From Aquila chrysaetos chrysaetos (Eukaryota > Chordata > Aves > Accipitriformes > Accipitridae), in assembly GCF_900496995.4 (NCBI RefSeq), contig NC_044019.1:2108001-2172000 (forward strand): a DNA stretch of 64,000 bases. The letters are read 5' to 3'. Below are positions 1 through 12,473 of the stretch, piece after piece. Below the pieces are notes generated by a model. It was not told where the DNA came from. It was given only the letters and a program-made list of their open reading frames with translations, and searched no databases. Position 1 is the first letter of the stretch, and each line of letters begins with the position of its first letter. The translations under genes were made by a program, and so were the position numbers.

Positions 1-3000
1 GAGTTGTGGGAGAGAGGTTGAGACACTCAGCCCTTCAGCCTCCTACTGCTACAGAAGGTGTGATGTGGTCTGTTGCAGTCTGTTTGCAATGTGTTAGAAC
101 TCAGGGGTGTTAGAGTGAGCTGCTGGAGTAAACCTGTGTATGAGCAATTTTAGCAAGGAAAGAGATCATTTGGTTGAAGAGCTCTGGAGAAGAAACCTAA
201 AGAGCAGAGAGGGGTCAAAAGAATCTCTGCAGCCTGTATAGGTTTGTGTTGCTTCAGAGTTGTGTGTTTGAGTTAGTGTTGTGCGCTTGCTGAAGTCTTG
301 CAAAAGGCTTTGTGACAAAGGTGCTTTCCTGGCTCGGGAACAGTAATGTAGCAGTTTCTGCCAGAACAAATTCAGGAAAATTGGGGTGTATGTTCCCATC
401 CCTGAGCTGTGCCAGTATCTGTGAAGATGTGCAGAGAACTGGAATGCTTAAGTGACCAGGATTAAAAATATTCCTTCCCCTCTTCCTTTTTTGGAATCCA
501 TATCAGATTCCTCATACCAGTGGCAACAAACTTCTAACAGTTTCCCATTAATGCAAGAAGCTGGCATCAAAATCTTTCTTTATGGGCCAGGAGTTTAGAA
601 GTGAAGCTGGTAGTAAGCTTTCAACTAAAATTCATCTGCTTCAGTTTGAACAAATGAACTAGAGAAAATAAGAAAGTTAGAGTTGCACTGATAGCACCAA
701 ATTCTGCATGAAAAGTAGGGCTTGAATTAGAAACTTACTATTTCTACTAGAGAAAATACTATAGGAAGTAGGTGGACAAGCCACTGAACTATTAATCCCT
801 AAATTATTTGCCTTTAAGAAAATTATCCAGGCTTGTTTTAATTAAAAACAAACCAACCAAACCAAAAAAACCCAAACCAAAAAACAAGCCAGTGTTCCCC
901 AATTAATTGTAGCCTTTGGTAAAATGTTTCTGGGAGAACATGTGCCTAGTTTAGCTAGCTGTTCCACAAACAGGCAGATCATAGGACCTATGGGGGAAAT
1001 TGCACAGATAAGGTAGAAGTTGGTCTTAATAGTCACTGTATAGGGACAAGATGTGTTGGCAGTGAATGTTTGGAAAGAGATATTTTGGTTAACAGTTGGT
1101 CTCCTTTTTGTTAAGAAGATACGCCATGTAAACACAGATAACTTACATGTGCAATAAACCATCTAGTCAATCTCTTTGCCCAAGGCAGGATCAGCTCTAC
1201 CTATGTCAACCATATATATCATCTAGGCAGGTTTCATGTAAGGTTGATCCTGCCTTAGGGTAGGATCTGGACTGTGACCTTTGTGCTTTCCTTCTAGCCT
1301 TGTATTCTGTGTATATGTCTGAATGCTGAAGCAGAGTACTCCATAGATCATGCCAAAAGGAACAGGAAAGCACAGTGTGAAACATTAAAATGTATATAGA
1401 CTGCTTCCTGCTGTTCACTTCCTCAGCTGGATACTTTCCTCATCCCAGGAGACAAAATCTGCTCTCAGAGGTGAGAGAGGAGTGCATGTTCAATAAGACA
1501 CTTCATTTCTGATGAGCTCTGCTTTTGCGGAAGCATCTGTGAAAGATTAACGGGGCATGTTTCTGAGGTGAATATGAAAAAGAGATTAAATTCACATACC
1601 GGCATGTTGGATGTGTTCCTAAGTGTGTTTCTCCTAACCTTGGGCTATCCCTAACCATAGTGTTCTGTCAGATGGATTTACCTGTTAAACAGCACAGACA
1701 CCCCCCACCCCCCACCGGCAGTTGCAGTTAGATTGATAAATATAGCCTTCATGTAGTCTGCTCCCTACTAAGATATCCTACTAGTACAATATACTTATCA
1801 ATGCCTATCTTTGCAAGACAGTGTTTGGAAGGCAGTGTATAAAGCACAGCTGAGAGACTGAAGGATTTTAAGATGTGGAAACTGGCTTCTGGTTCATCAA
1901 CATAAACGAGCGATCTCAAACATGTAAGACTTAATGCTTGTAGCATTTTTAAGTGTCACAGTTCTTAAGGGTATGGGTTCAGAATTTCATGTTTACTTGT
2001 TATGCTAGGCTTACCACATCCTGAATCACAGCACAATGTCCCCTAGCGTAGTGTTCTTTTGAGTCCTGTTCCCAGAGGGAAGAAATTCAGTTCATCAACA
2101 CTATTTGGGCATTTTCTTTGGAAGCCTTGCATCTAGATAATGTGACTCAATTTGCAGCTTGCAAGAGCTGGGATGGGTGTGCTTATGTTGAATCACAGAA
2201 AAGTCTTGGAGATTGGGAGGAAGGAGGATGGTGGGAGAATAATGAAAAAATGAATTAGTGTTGATTTTGGTGGGCCTGGGACTATATAGAGGGATGCTTC
2301 TTGAACTGTTAATTAAGAGGTAGAAATAGTTGAAGTAGCTAAGAGGAAGGCTGTCCCTGCTGAAGAGTGGGTGTGAATAGCGGGCAGTGATGTTGTTCAT
2401 GTAGTTTTACAAAAGTTTTTTGGCATTGGAGATGCTGATAACACATCTAGTTCTTGGGATGGGCTGGATCTTGGTGAAGAGCAGGGGCTTCTGGCCAAGT
2501 CCCCTCCTCCTTTAGATACCTCTGCTAACCTGTGACTTGCTGTTGCAATCCTTAGGCAGCCCAGTACTCCATTGCTCTAGCAACATCCACTAGACCTGGG
2601 TACCATGGTGGGTCCAGCCTGTGAGGGTGATGGTAGAGCACTGGCAAGGTATGCTAGCCAGAGAACTTTCTCCCTCAAAGGTGGGCCTGCCTGTATGAGA
2701 TGTCTGTGTGTTTGCTGTTCTTTCTTGGCTAATGCACTTGTGCTTTTAAGCTCAGGGACCACGTCTTATCTTGGAACGATATCCCCTCCTCTCCTGTAGG
2801 CACTGAACTGCAGTAATATCACACGTTGGCAAAAGAATAAACTTTTTAGCCTAGAATAATTGTGTTCTCTATCAGTGACAGGATCTGTTTTGGTTTTTTT
2901 TTCTCCTTTTAAATGGCAATTTTATATGGTAGAAAACTTTTTAATTCTCTTCTGCAAGCTACATATAAAATATAACAGATAGGCAAAAATGTATTATTAA

Positions 3001-6000
3001 AGCTATCTATTTTTCTTGGCATTTCTGTAATTTAATAAACTGCTTGAGCTCTATTTCTGCAGTTTATGACATCACAAGAATAAACCCCATCCTTTGATTA
3101 ATAGCTATTCAATCAATCCCCCCTCCCCACATTATCTTAAGTTTAATGGACTTGGGAACCATGCAAACTAATTTTGTAAAAGTTTGTTTTGGGTAGCTGG
3201 ACTAAATGCCTTTGGAAAAACTGCAGTGGTAGCAACACAAGCTGTGTGAGACTTCTAGAGGAAAGGGAGAGAAACACGGTTCCATGCCTGCAGATGAAAG
3301 TGGTTCTGTCTCCAAAATAATATTGCAGCTGTAGGTGTCCGCAGCACCTACAAAAAGTCTGTTGCACCCTCCAGTTTATTCTGTCTTTACTGGAGCAGCC
3401 AGGGTAGGATTTTTACCCAGGAGAGGGGAGATCTTCAGCAAGACTTACTATTACTCAGGAGTTCTGCAAATCTGAGCAGCAAGGCAATACAGGGGCATAT
3501 TTTAAAGGGGAAAAACTGTTGTGTCTAAAGCCAGTAACTGCAATGGCTTCTGGCCTGTTCTGGCAGGTAATGAACACAGTAGTTCTAGACAATCTGATAA
3601 TGCCAATGTGGTTTTGCATACTAAAAATCAATGCCAGTTATTGTATGTATAAACAAACACTGTCATGGTACAGAGTTTTTATGAAGTAATATAAAATGCA
3701 AAAACAGATTACTTCCTTCTTTAGAGTGAAGGAAGATGACCTAGGGCAAAAGAGGTGAATTGTGTTTTGATATGATTATGTATGATAATAGGAGATAGAC
3801 AAGAAGTTTTTACAACCCCTGATATGAGGTTTCCATTTTCACTATTATCCCATCTGTAAGTAATTGGGATCAATAGAATGTGAATCTTTGGATTTTTGAA
3901 GGAAGTCAGGTAAGCTTAGCCTATTTGAAAATGCTTTTGAGGAGACAGGCTAAAGAAAGTGAAGGAGGGGAAACTGTTAGTGTGCTCAGCTAGGCCCTGG
4001 GCTTTGGACTTACATAGGCTTGATCAGTCTTGAAACAGTAAGTTTGTTTTTCTTACAGTGGCATTCACCTATATACGTGAGTTCTCTGAAAAGCTGTGTG
4101 AAGCTTGAGTCAGGGACTTGGATCAACAGCAGTAAGGCTGACCTAGGACATGAGTGTTGCTTCAGAAAAGCAGCTCCTGACAATAACCCAGGTAGGAGTT
4201 TGGCATGGTGGTGACATACCCATGCTCATTGTACTTTCAGATTTTGTAAAGCTCTAAATTTCTGCCTGGATCAGAGGTGCAGCTGGGCTGACTCCACCAT
4301 GACCACCACCATGCTGGGCCTGGAGTTTCCATCCTGACTCTTGCAACGTGAGACTCTCAAAGACAGAACAGCGTAATGGATGATTTTTAACATTCATAAC
4401 TAGTTTTGGTTTTCGTTGATTGCCTGAGAAGGATCTAGTGTGCAGTCAAGTATAGGCTGCAGTAGGCCTCCTACATCCATTCTCTTCTGAGACATTATTA
4501 AAGCACTGTATAAATCTGCTGTCTAAAACTTCTGTAGATATGTGGAAGAATAGGACTGCTACAAATGTCTCTTGTAATAAATCTGTAAATGGTGAAGAGT
4601 CAACAAGATTAAAATGAAACTTACCCTTTTGAAGAAGGGTTGCTCTTCTGAGACTATGTTGGGTTAAATACATGCAAGAAGGGCACTGTAGGATCATAGC
4701 AATGCCATGTCAGGGATGACCTTTATTCCCAACAAGCTGTCTCTGTGGCACTGAATGTTACCCATAATACTCTTACTGTAAGTGGCATGTTACGGGACTT
4801 CAAGGATCTTGGAACAAATCCTGTGAGCCAAAGCAGTGCAGATGGTTTGCACTGATTTGGATTTTTCAGTGAGCGAGCTGAATGTGGAAAGGGAGGCAAA
4901 TTTTCTGTCGGCAGCCAATATGGCTTGTTTTGGAGCAAAGGACTAGCACTGATCCTTCTGCTTTCTCTTCCCAGATTTGCTGCTGAGAGCACAAACTTTG
5001 CAAGTGAGAAGCATGTTTATATTTGAGTTTCCTGGCTGGGGAGGCTGGGAGCTGTGATGCTTCTCCACTAGGATGTGGTAGTGTAACTTCAGCCTTGTGC
5101 ATGGAAGTTGGGGGCAGGAAATGCAAACCCACTTCCATTGTCATTGTGGACTGTTTGATATGTTGGAGTAAGATAGAAATTCAGGTGCCCTGGTGATACT
5201 CCAGCTGTTGAAGCATCTCATGATCTGTCATGCCCTTAGCCTCATAATCTTTTTTCTCATGAAAAGAGCTATTGCTACCACTATAATGAGGGAGAAATCA
5301 GGGTACCATGGGCAAAGTCTTACCTACAGTCATGCTGTGACTGTGCAGAAGACAAGAGCCTTTAAACTGTGGCTTAGCATGCTTATACCTGAACTGTTCC
5401 TTATTTCCCTTTGTCTCAGTCTTTCTCCTTGTTCATATTGACTGTTTATGAGCTATAGAGTGCTCTAGAAAATAACCAGCTGTTTCGTTAAGTGGATTTG
5501 GTCTATCCTTCAAGTTGACAGATGATTTTTATTACGTACTATTACTTAATGAACTCTTTTGTGGCAAATGTAATTCAATACAGATTCTGATTCCCAGTTT
5601 GTCATCAGTCCTTTTATAAAGGAAGAAAAATGGAAAAGGACTTGATTCCTTTATCTTGTTATGCTAATTGCATTAGGAATATTGGAGAAAAACAGCCAGT
5701 GGATTTAACAGAAGAAAAATCCAAGCTGCTATTCTACTGAAAGAAAATGGGAATTTACTGGGGCAGAACATATCTGACTTTAGCCAAAGCAAATTCTGAT
5801 CCAAGTTTAGGTTTTGAAAGACATAAGTAAATAATTATTTTGTTCTGTACAATTCTTTTTGAAAGGAAGCCTATAACAGCCATAACAGAGGATTTGGAGA
5901 GTATGTTGCAAGAGGAACTTGGAAAAATTCAGGACTGAGTAGAAAGAAATCAGGATTTGGCCAGAGAGCTGCATGTGACTTCAAGTAGTAATGGGATGTA

Positions 6001-9000
6001 CCGGAACAGAGTTGCAGAAAGGGTCAAGCTAGAGGAAAAATGTATCTGAATTTTGTGCCCTCTAGATACTGGTTTGTGTTCCTGAGACTTTTTTTGACTA
6101 CCTGGTTAGTGCCCTCAAACTGGATGGATGAAATCTTTGAGCTCTCATTTCCCCAAATTCAGCTTTTTATTTGTAAAATGGGCATAATTTCCCTTTCCTC
6201 TCTCTTATAGAGGTTTGGGAGAAGTGTGTTATGAAATGCTGGAACTGTGGATTTCCGAGTATGAGCAAAAAGCTCCTGAGAACTGGAATGCTTCTGTAGC
6301 TATATATGGGGCCCACAGCCATATGTTGAATAATGGTGAAGAAAGAAAAAATATTGTCAAGCATCTTCATTGGGCATCTTTGATCCTGTGCTGAAAACAA
6401 GGCAAGCATTTTGGGTAGAAAAACTATGCAATCCTGCCTTAGTGTGCCAGTGTTACTGACTGAGGGATATAGCTGTGATTTAGACCACTCGTGCCTTAAT
6501 GATCCTATGGCCTCATTTCTCATGCGACCCTGGAAGTAGCTCATTTTTGCATCCTGGCTAATCTTCAGTTCCCAGATTTCTAGCCTGAACTGTGATACAA
6601 TAGTGAGGTATCTGGTTCAGGTTACTTGTCACTAACAAATCAAGTGTTGGTGAAATGACATAGGTGGTCTCTATACTAGTGTCCCCTCTTCATGTCTTTT
6701 CAGATATGAGGTGCACTGAAACTGTAAGATCATTGTTGGTGACGCTGGTGGGAGTCTGTAAGCAATATATGGGCTTCAGGTTTGATTTGTCCTGGCTGCC
6801 TTTGTATTACTTTTATGGTCTTTCAGATTGTGTTATGTTACCAGCCTGTCACCTTACCCACAAGGCAGATGAAGACTGTTGATGCTTTGTGGAAACACTA
6901 GAGGTTCCTAATTGCTTGTCTAATTTATCTTAGTTGAAATTTTGGCCTACAGCGGTATGTGGAGAAAAAAGGGCTAGTGGGCATATCTTGCCAAAGCATG
7001 AATTTCTTATTACAAGTTGTCCTAGATCACCTCAGCCATCTGGGTAACCCAGAATAGATGTTGATGCAGTGTGGAAAGAGGAACAGTGAGAAGAGCAGTA
7101 AACTAGTTATATTGTGCAAAATGTCACCTGAAGGATCCCTGTAAGATTGTTTATCAACCTTACAACAGTAAACATACTCGGTGAATTATTTACTAGCTTC
7201 AGCTAAGCCTCCACAACTAAGTTGTACTATTTACATTAAACAGGATTAAAGGAGAGGAAGAGCTACATTTTTTAAAGTTACAAGATTAGTTTTATTTACT
7301 GGGAGGAAAGAAAAAAAAAATCTGGTGTTTGTGTATCTGGGGCCAAGTCTAAAGCTCAGTGAATGGAAGGATGCTCCATCTTTTGCTTGAATTATGAGCC
7401 ACTATTGAAGTCTGTCCTCTTACAAAAGTGTTTTGACTACAGAGGCTAAGCATATTTGGTCACATCAGCTCCTCCAGGAATTAATAGTGCTCTACATTTT
7501 GTAGGATCTGTAACTATTTGCAAAATACCCAGGCTTTTGTTAAGCAGTGTACAGAGTTAATTTCACATCTTGACTTGTATGGGTGCAATATCCTTCTTAA
7601 GCAAAGTATAAATGTCTCCTTAAATTTAAGAGCAACTTGACTTGCATACTACTGGGTATAGGGCTGGATGATTGCAAACTGTCAGATCTTTGTGACTGAG
7701 ACCTTATTCACTAGTTTTAAGGCTGGGAGAGACTTTTGTGGTAATTTGTTCTGATGTGTATCACGCAGGCTGTAGAATCCCATCTAATCACTCTTCTACT
7801 TCTGACCCAGCAAACTGAGGCTGAAATACAGCAGACAGATAGCCATAGCCATCTGGAGGCTTGCTGGCTCTAGAGGAAGCTTGCTTCTCTGGCTTCGCAG
7901 TAATGGTGCAAACTCCAGAGGAAGCAGAAGCTGTTTTGCAGGGGTGAAGGATCATTGTCAAAAGTTAGAGCCTTGAAACTTCTGAGTTAAATAACCAAGG
8001 GAATACAGTTAAACAGGATTCTCCATACAAGCTTTATGGCTTGATCTTTTTTAATAGTAAAATTCAGATTACCATCTGGATTAGCATTAGAGTTTGAGGT
8101 AATAAGACAGGAACATGTCATGCGTGGAGCTGCACCACCCAGCTATTGAATGTATTTGTGTTAATCTCACTTTGAATGTACAAATACAGTTACTATCTCT
8201 GAAAATTGTGGCCAAGGCTCTCTTTTATCAACTATCTTTATTGCACCAACACTCAATTCTAAGCAGCTCAGGCATTTGTCATAAATAAAACATTTTTATT
8301 ATTTGTCTCCATCTTCCAAAACAAAAAAAGCCCCTTCTTATTCTGTCATCCTAAAAAAAATGTATTTCAGATGAATTGTCATACAGCTGTTTCTTACCAT
8401 ATAAATCATATGGGATTATTCTAGATGGAAATGTTCACTTTGGGGAAAACATGAAATCCTTATAGGACCCTAGGACTTAAAATACATAGCAGGTTTTTCT
8501 CTGAATACTAGACTAGGAAAACTGGGTTCACTTAAAATTTTACATAGCTCTCGCTGGAAAAGTAGTTGAGGTTAGTTGTCACAGCTCTTCCAGGTGTAGA
8601 ACTAAATGTAAAACAGAAAAAGAAATTTAGTCAAGCTTCAGGAGATTACATCTAACTTCCAAATTAGTTCTTTTTCTTCCTAATAATGGAGCTCTTAAAA
8701 GCATTTATCCACTTTTTTTGATGTCTAATATGGTTTCTGGGAAGGTGATCTAGGGGGGAAGTATGTGCTATTCCTGTCTACCCCATAAGCATTTAACAGA
8801 AGATGATATATAGAACTTGAATCTCTAGAGATTATTTTACCAGACCCTTGGAATATGTTGATTTTAACCACAGTTTTTTATAGCAAGGTATCAGAATGAA
8901 TCCTTTAATTTCATTCTGGCAGTGTCAAAATATTTGGTTTCTATCATGCTGAAGCATTTCCTTTTTAAGTTAAAATGTTTATACTTTTTATCCATAACAT

Positions 9001-9224
9001 TGATTGGAAGTTGTAAGTGGCATCTCCTATAGCACAGTGTTTCAGCTTCATTTACCCCAAACTAATTACTCTGGTTTTGTATCAAAATTATTTTAGAATT
9101 TAGACCTTATAGTAAATCTTGTCTTTTGTTCAGATTTAGAATTTGGTGAGAATGTAACTGGGAAACCCAATTGCCGATTAAATCTTTAGCTCCGTGCAGG
9201 TTTACAGCAACTAACAAACTCTCC
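1..9224. other. 3' flank of C1orf94; no gene recognised
   Basis: AT-rich intergenic or 3'-untranslated sequence. The open frames here are short, start at arbitrary codons and show no domain or splice-supported structure. An ancient CR1-like piece is at about 7715-7800 and a MIR-like piece at about 6130-6200. If the C1orf94 terminal exon ends at its in-frame stop (9225), the nearest minus-strand AATAAA signals are the plus-strand TTTATT words at about 8295-8300 and 8237-8242. If the alternative splice donor at 9267 is used instead, a last coding exon should lie somewhere in this interval. I looked for it and did not find a convincing one. Confidence 0.5.
7715..7800 (+). repeat. Ancient CR1-like LINE fragment
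   Basis: The stretch beginning TTTTAAGGCTGGGAGAGAC and running through CAGGCTGTAGAATCCCATC resembles, base for base at many positions, a very old amniote CR1-type repeat of the form ttttaaggccagaagggacc ... acaggccatagaa. It is heavily diverged. Assignment is from memory of the family and not from an alignment. Confidence 0.4.
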
Positions 9225-9452
9225 CTAACGTACTGAAAAAATAGAAAGCAAATCTGCATGGCCATACCTGTAGGAAGGAGAAAACGGATGCTGGATCCCA
9301 TCACCTGCCATTGGTGATAGATCCTGCATGTTGCTGGATAGTGTTGGCAGGGTCATCTGTTGGTATGGATAACCAGGCTGAACCAGAGTGATGTAGTTCA
9401 ACACTGGAGTGTAAGGTGGCTGGAAAATCTGCAGTGGGCTGTATGGAGCTAC
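9225..9452 (-). CDS. C1orf94 orthologue, terminal coding exon
   Basis: On the minus strand an acceptor (CCTCTCCAG) at 9453-9454 opens an in-phase (phase 0) frame of 75 codons ending in TAG at 9225-9227. It encodes a Pro/Tyr/Gln-rich tail (VAPYSPLQIFQPPYTPVLNY, then LVQPGYPYQQ and SPMAGDGIQHPFSPSYR) that matches the C-terminal region of human C1orf94 as I recall it. A consensus donor, CAG|GTATGG, lies inside the exon (exon base 9268, intron from 9267). Human C1orf94 has a further Gly/Ser-rich tail, so either the bird protein ends here after a short different tail (YGHADLLSIFSVR) or that donor is used and a further exon lies downstream. The function of the family is unknown. Confidence 0.75.
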   Translation of the reverse strand, partial: VAPYSPLQIFQPPYTPVLNYITLVQPGYPYQQMTLPTLSSNMQDLSPMAGDGIQHPFSPSYRYGHADLLSIFSVR

Positions 9453-9833
9453 CTGGAGAGGAAAAGGAAATAGCCCACATAAAAAAAGTGGGACAGGAAT
9501 ACTGACAAGGCAGTAACCCCATAAATGGAAACTGGAGTTGTCGAAAATATTTTTTCAGACACACAGTGGTCTTTCCCAATTTTATACATAACTAGAGCAT
9601 AAGCAATAAAGGTTTTCAGTTAGAGGCTCAAGGCCATCCCTTGAGCTATTTGGAGCAAATAGCGCTCCAGCAAACTGTGTGAACTTAAACTAGTTCAGCA
9701 TCTTGTCCCCAAATCTATTTTTGTGATGGCATCAACATCAATCTTGGCACATGACAAACTGCTCTGACTAATCTATTGTGCTTAGCATCTGTGTTGTGCA
9801 AATTAAAGCATATTCATAACCATGTAAACGCAC

Positions 9834-9908
9834 CTGTCTTGAATAGCATCCAAAGGAAGGGTGCAAAGCTTGCTGATATGGGATCCTTGCGTTCTGATGA
9901 TACGGACC
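9834..9908 (-). CDS. C1orf94 orthologue, internal exon (75 bp)
   Basis: Acceptor TTTAACAG at 9909-9910 and donor CAG|GTGCG at 9833 bound 25 complete codons (phase 0 in, phase 0 out). The peptide contains IPYQQALHPSFGCYSRQ, which is the best conserved stretch of the C1orf94 C-terminal half (human has a near-identical PYQQALHP...GCYS segment). It joins in frame both to the 11015-11175 exon upstream and to the terminal exon downstream. Confidence 0.88.
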
Positions 9909-11014
9909 CTGTTAAACATAAGTAAGGTGTGATTTTTAAAACAGTCTGAGTTGGTCCATTAATTTTGTGTAAGGTTTTTAGGAGAATGTTATGCTCAGAG
10001 AAACCTGGCTGAGATAAGTGTATTTCTTAGCTTTGGGCAAAAGTCTTCTCTTTGTCTCCCTACAGTCTGAGACCTCCAGAATAGGAGTCTGTTTTCCACT
10101 CTGTAGCTCTATTCTGCCTCTGGAAAAATTCAGTTCCCTGTTGACTGCTGAGAGGTGGATGGACCGTGTGCTTATCCGATGCTAAGTAGGTATCTGTTGT
10201 GCTAACTAGTCATTGACTTAATGGAAGAAGGGAAAATTCTTGGACTCTCAACTTCTGAGGGAGCTCAGTCTGGCAAAACAAGTGTGCTCTGGGTCATATA
10301 TCTACCCTCTGTCTTTTATAACAGGCTGGTGACAACTTTTGACAGTTTTTAGGATGAACTGAGTCCTGCTAGAGAGCCATAGCTTTGTTTCTGGTGTGTT
10401 TTTTGTGTATTGCCTTTTTTTTTTTTTTTTTTTTTTTTAGTGGAATCAAAGGGAGCTAGGGGAGCATAGCCCATAGAAAGCCACAGCTACATGGGATTCC
10501 CAGTATTCGTTCTTCTATTTCTTTCAACTTGAGCATTGGGCTTCTTCCTAATCTTAGTTGGCTCTTTTACTTTGATATGAGGTCCTGTTTCACTAGACTA
10601 AGCAAGCAGTATCCCAGTCTGTAAAGAGGGCAATTGCATGAAATATTTGTAATGAATTATGTAAAAATATTTGTAAATACAAGATAAAATACTTGTAAAT
10701 ACAAGATAAAAATGGAAACTAATGAAGACCGAGAGAGGTCAATTCACTATCTGTATCAATAATACATCATCCTTTGATACCGTCACAGCCATCTCAGAGG
10801 ACCACATTACATGTGCTGTTAAAGCTTTGTTTGTGACCCAAAGCCCCTTAATGTAACTTACTGTAGTAAGATAGCAATCTGGTTTCTTACTCTACCCTAC
10901 AAATCAGAAAGCAGCTGTCAGAATAGCAGCAGGTAGTGCCCTGAGTCTGTCAACATAAGCATGAGGATGTTCTACTGTCTTCTCATAGAACGTGGGTCTA
11001 TTTTATGTTACCTG

Positions 11015-11175
11015 AAACTGTGGAAAGTTTGAGTGGTTGGGAAAGATGGAAGATGGAGGGAAGTTCAGACTCTGCCACATTGGCTGATTTAATGCTGTTG
11101 TCGATGAAGTAGTAGAAAAGCCTGAAGTACTCGCATTGTATTTAACGCTTTTTTTATCCAGTGTTGCAGTAGTTA
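11015..11175 (-). CDS. C1orf94 orthologue, internal exon (161 bp)
   Basis: Acceptor GTTTTACAG at 11176-11177 and donor CAG|GTAACA at 11014. The exon begins with two bases that complete a valine codon with the G left by the large upstream exon, then carries 53 codons and ends in phase 0. Recognisable C1orf94 residues include ALNQPMWQSLNFPPSSIF and PNHSNFPQFQ. Phases agree on both sides, so splicing into the 9834-9908 exon keeps the frame. Confidence 0.87.
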
Positions 11176-11887
11176 CTGTAAAACAAAACAAGGTTTAAAG
11201 ACATTAATAAACATGCATTCTTTCTATTAATCTGTGGAACACTTGCAATTAAGAGGACATGGTTTGCCTGTAAGCAAAATCTGTTTAAGATACCCGTTAC
11301 TTTTGCAGGCTGTAGTTCTGCAACATGGTGACCCAAACTCAGCAATTAGCAGTTCGAATTCACTTGTAGGGCTGTTAAACTCTGACCCACAGGACCTGGA
11401 ATAAAGCTAATTGCCTAAGCCGTAAGAATGAATGAAATTGTAAGAATAGAACAAGAACCTTTGCCCAAAGTTCAAAACTCTGAGAAAAGGATTTTACAAG
11501 AGAGAAGTTGATTGTGCCTTAAGTCTCCAGACTGATAAATCTAGTCCAGAAACTTAAACAGTAGATCTGGACATGCAGCGTTGTTTTTGTCTATTCTAAG
11601 ATGCCTCAAGGAATGTAGTTATCAATACTCTGGGGGAATCAGGATCTTTTAAATGTCTCACAATGGCAACTCCAAAATCATGACATTACCAAAAAAAGCC
11701 CCAAACCCAAACCAACCACAAAACAAACCCAAAACACCAAAAACCCTAACAGCCCAAAAAAGCTAGCTTCTAGAAAATACTGACCAAATACATAAATCTC
11801 CATGGTCATGACCTTCTATATCTAGTCTAGTTCATGTGAGAAGGACTTTAGATAGGTGATGTTCAAGGACCATGCCCAGATCCATAC

Positions 11888-12473
11888 CTGAATTCTTTGG
11901 GACTGCATCAGAATCAGTTTTGGAGCAAATCTTGGCAAATGGTGGGAGCTGCTGCTTCTGTCCTGTGGCTTGACTATCTGCTGTTGTTGATGACACAGCT
12001 GTACTACTCTTGGCAGAGCTGAACATGCTGTCCTGTATGAACTCCTTCACTACCTTTGTTTCCTCAGCCATTACCTGATTGTCTGCACCTTCGGCAGTGT
12101 CTCTGTATTTCAGTAGAAGTGGCTCCTCTAGCTTTCTGCCCTCCATGCTGCGAGTGCCTGTCATGATGCCATCTGCCAGCCCCTTGGAATTCTTGTGGGA
12201 TTTTGCTGAACACAGAAGGCTGGTGATAACGGATTTAGCAGAAAGCTGAGCATCACAGAGAGCTCTTAATTTCATCTCCCTTTCTCTGTTTCCAATCATT
12301 GCTCTGTATATACTTTCGAGCCCCTCTGGTTCATCTAGTAAGTAGCTGCTGTAAGAAAGTGGAATATGGCTGCTGTTAAAGGAGGTTTGACTTAAAATTG
12401 AGCTACTTTTCTTGACTATTCCTAAACCTTGCATTTCTATCTCATTGTTATAGCTAAGACCCAAGTATTCCTT
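11888..12473 (-). CDS. C1orf94 orthologue, large internal exon (586 bp)
   Basis: The largest open frame that belongs to a real gene here: 195 codons plus one base. The donor is CAG|GTATGG at 11887-11886. The acceptor is most likely ...TTCTGCTTAAG at 12474-12475 (an alternative AG lies three bases further in). It starts KEYLGLSYNNEIEM and ends with LPPFAKICSK...VPKNSG; the FAKICSK motif and the preceding KEFIQDSMFSS segment are family landmarks. The protein is low in predicted fold, rich in Ser, Thr and Gln, with no membrane segment. Known for the family: vertebrate-conserved, testis-enriched in mammals, biochemical role not established. An upstream in-frame TGA six codons before the exon confirms that the frame is entered by splicing. 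Confidence 0.86.
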
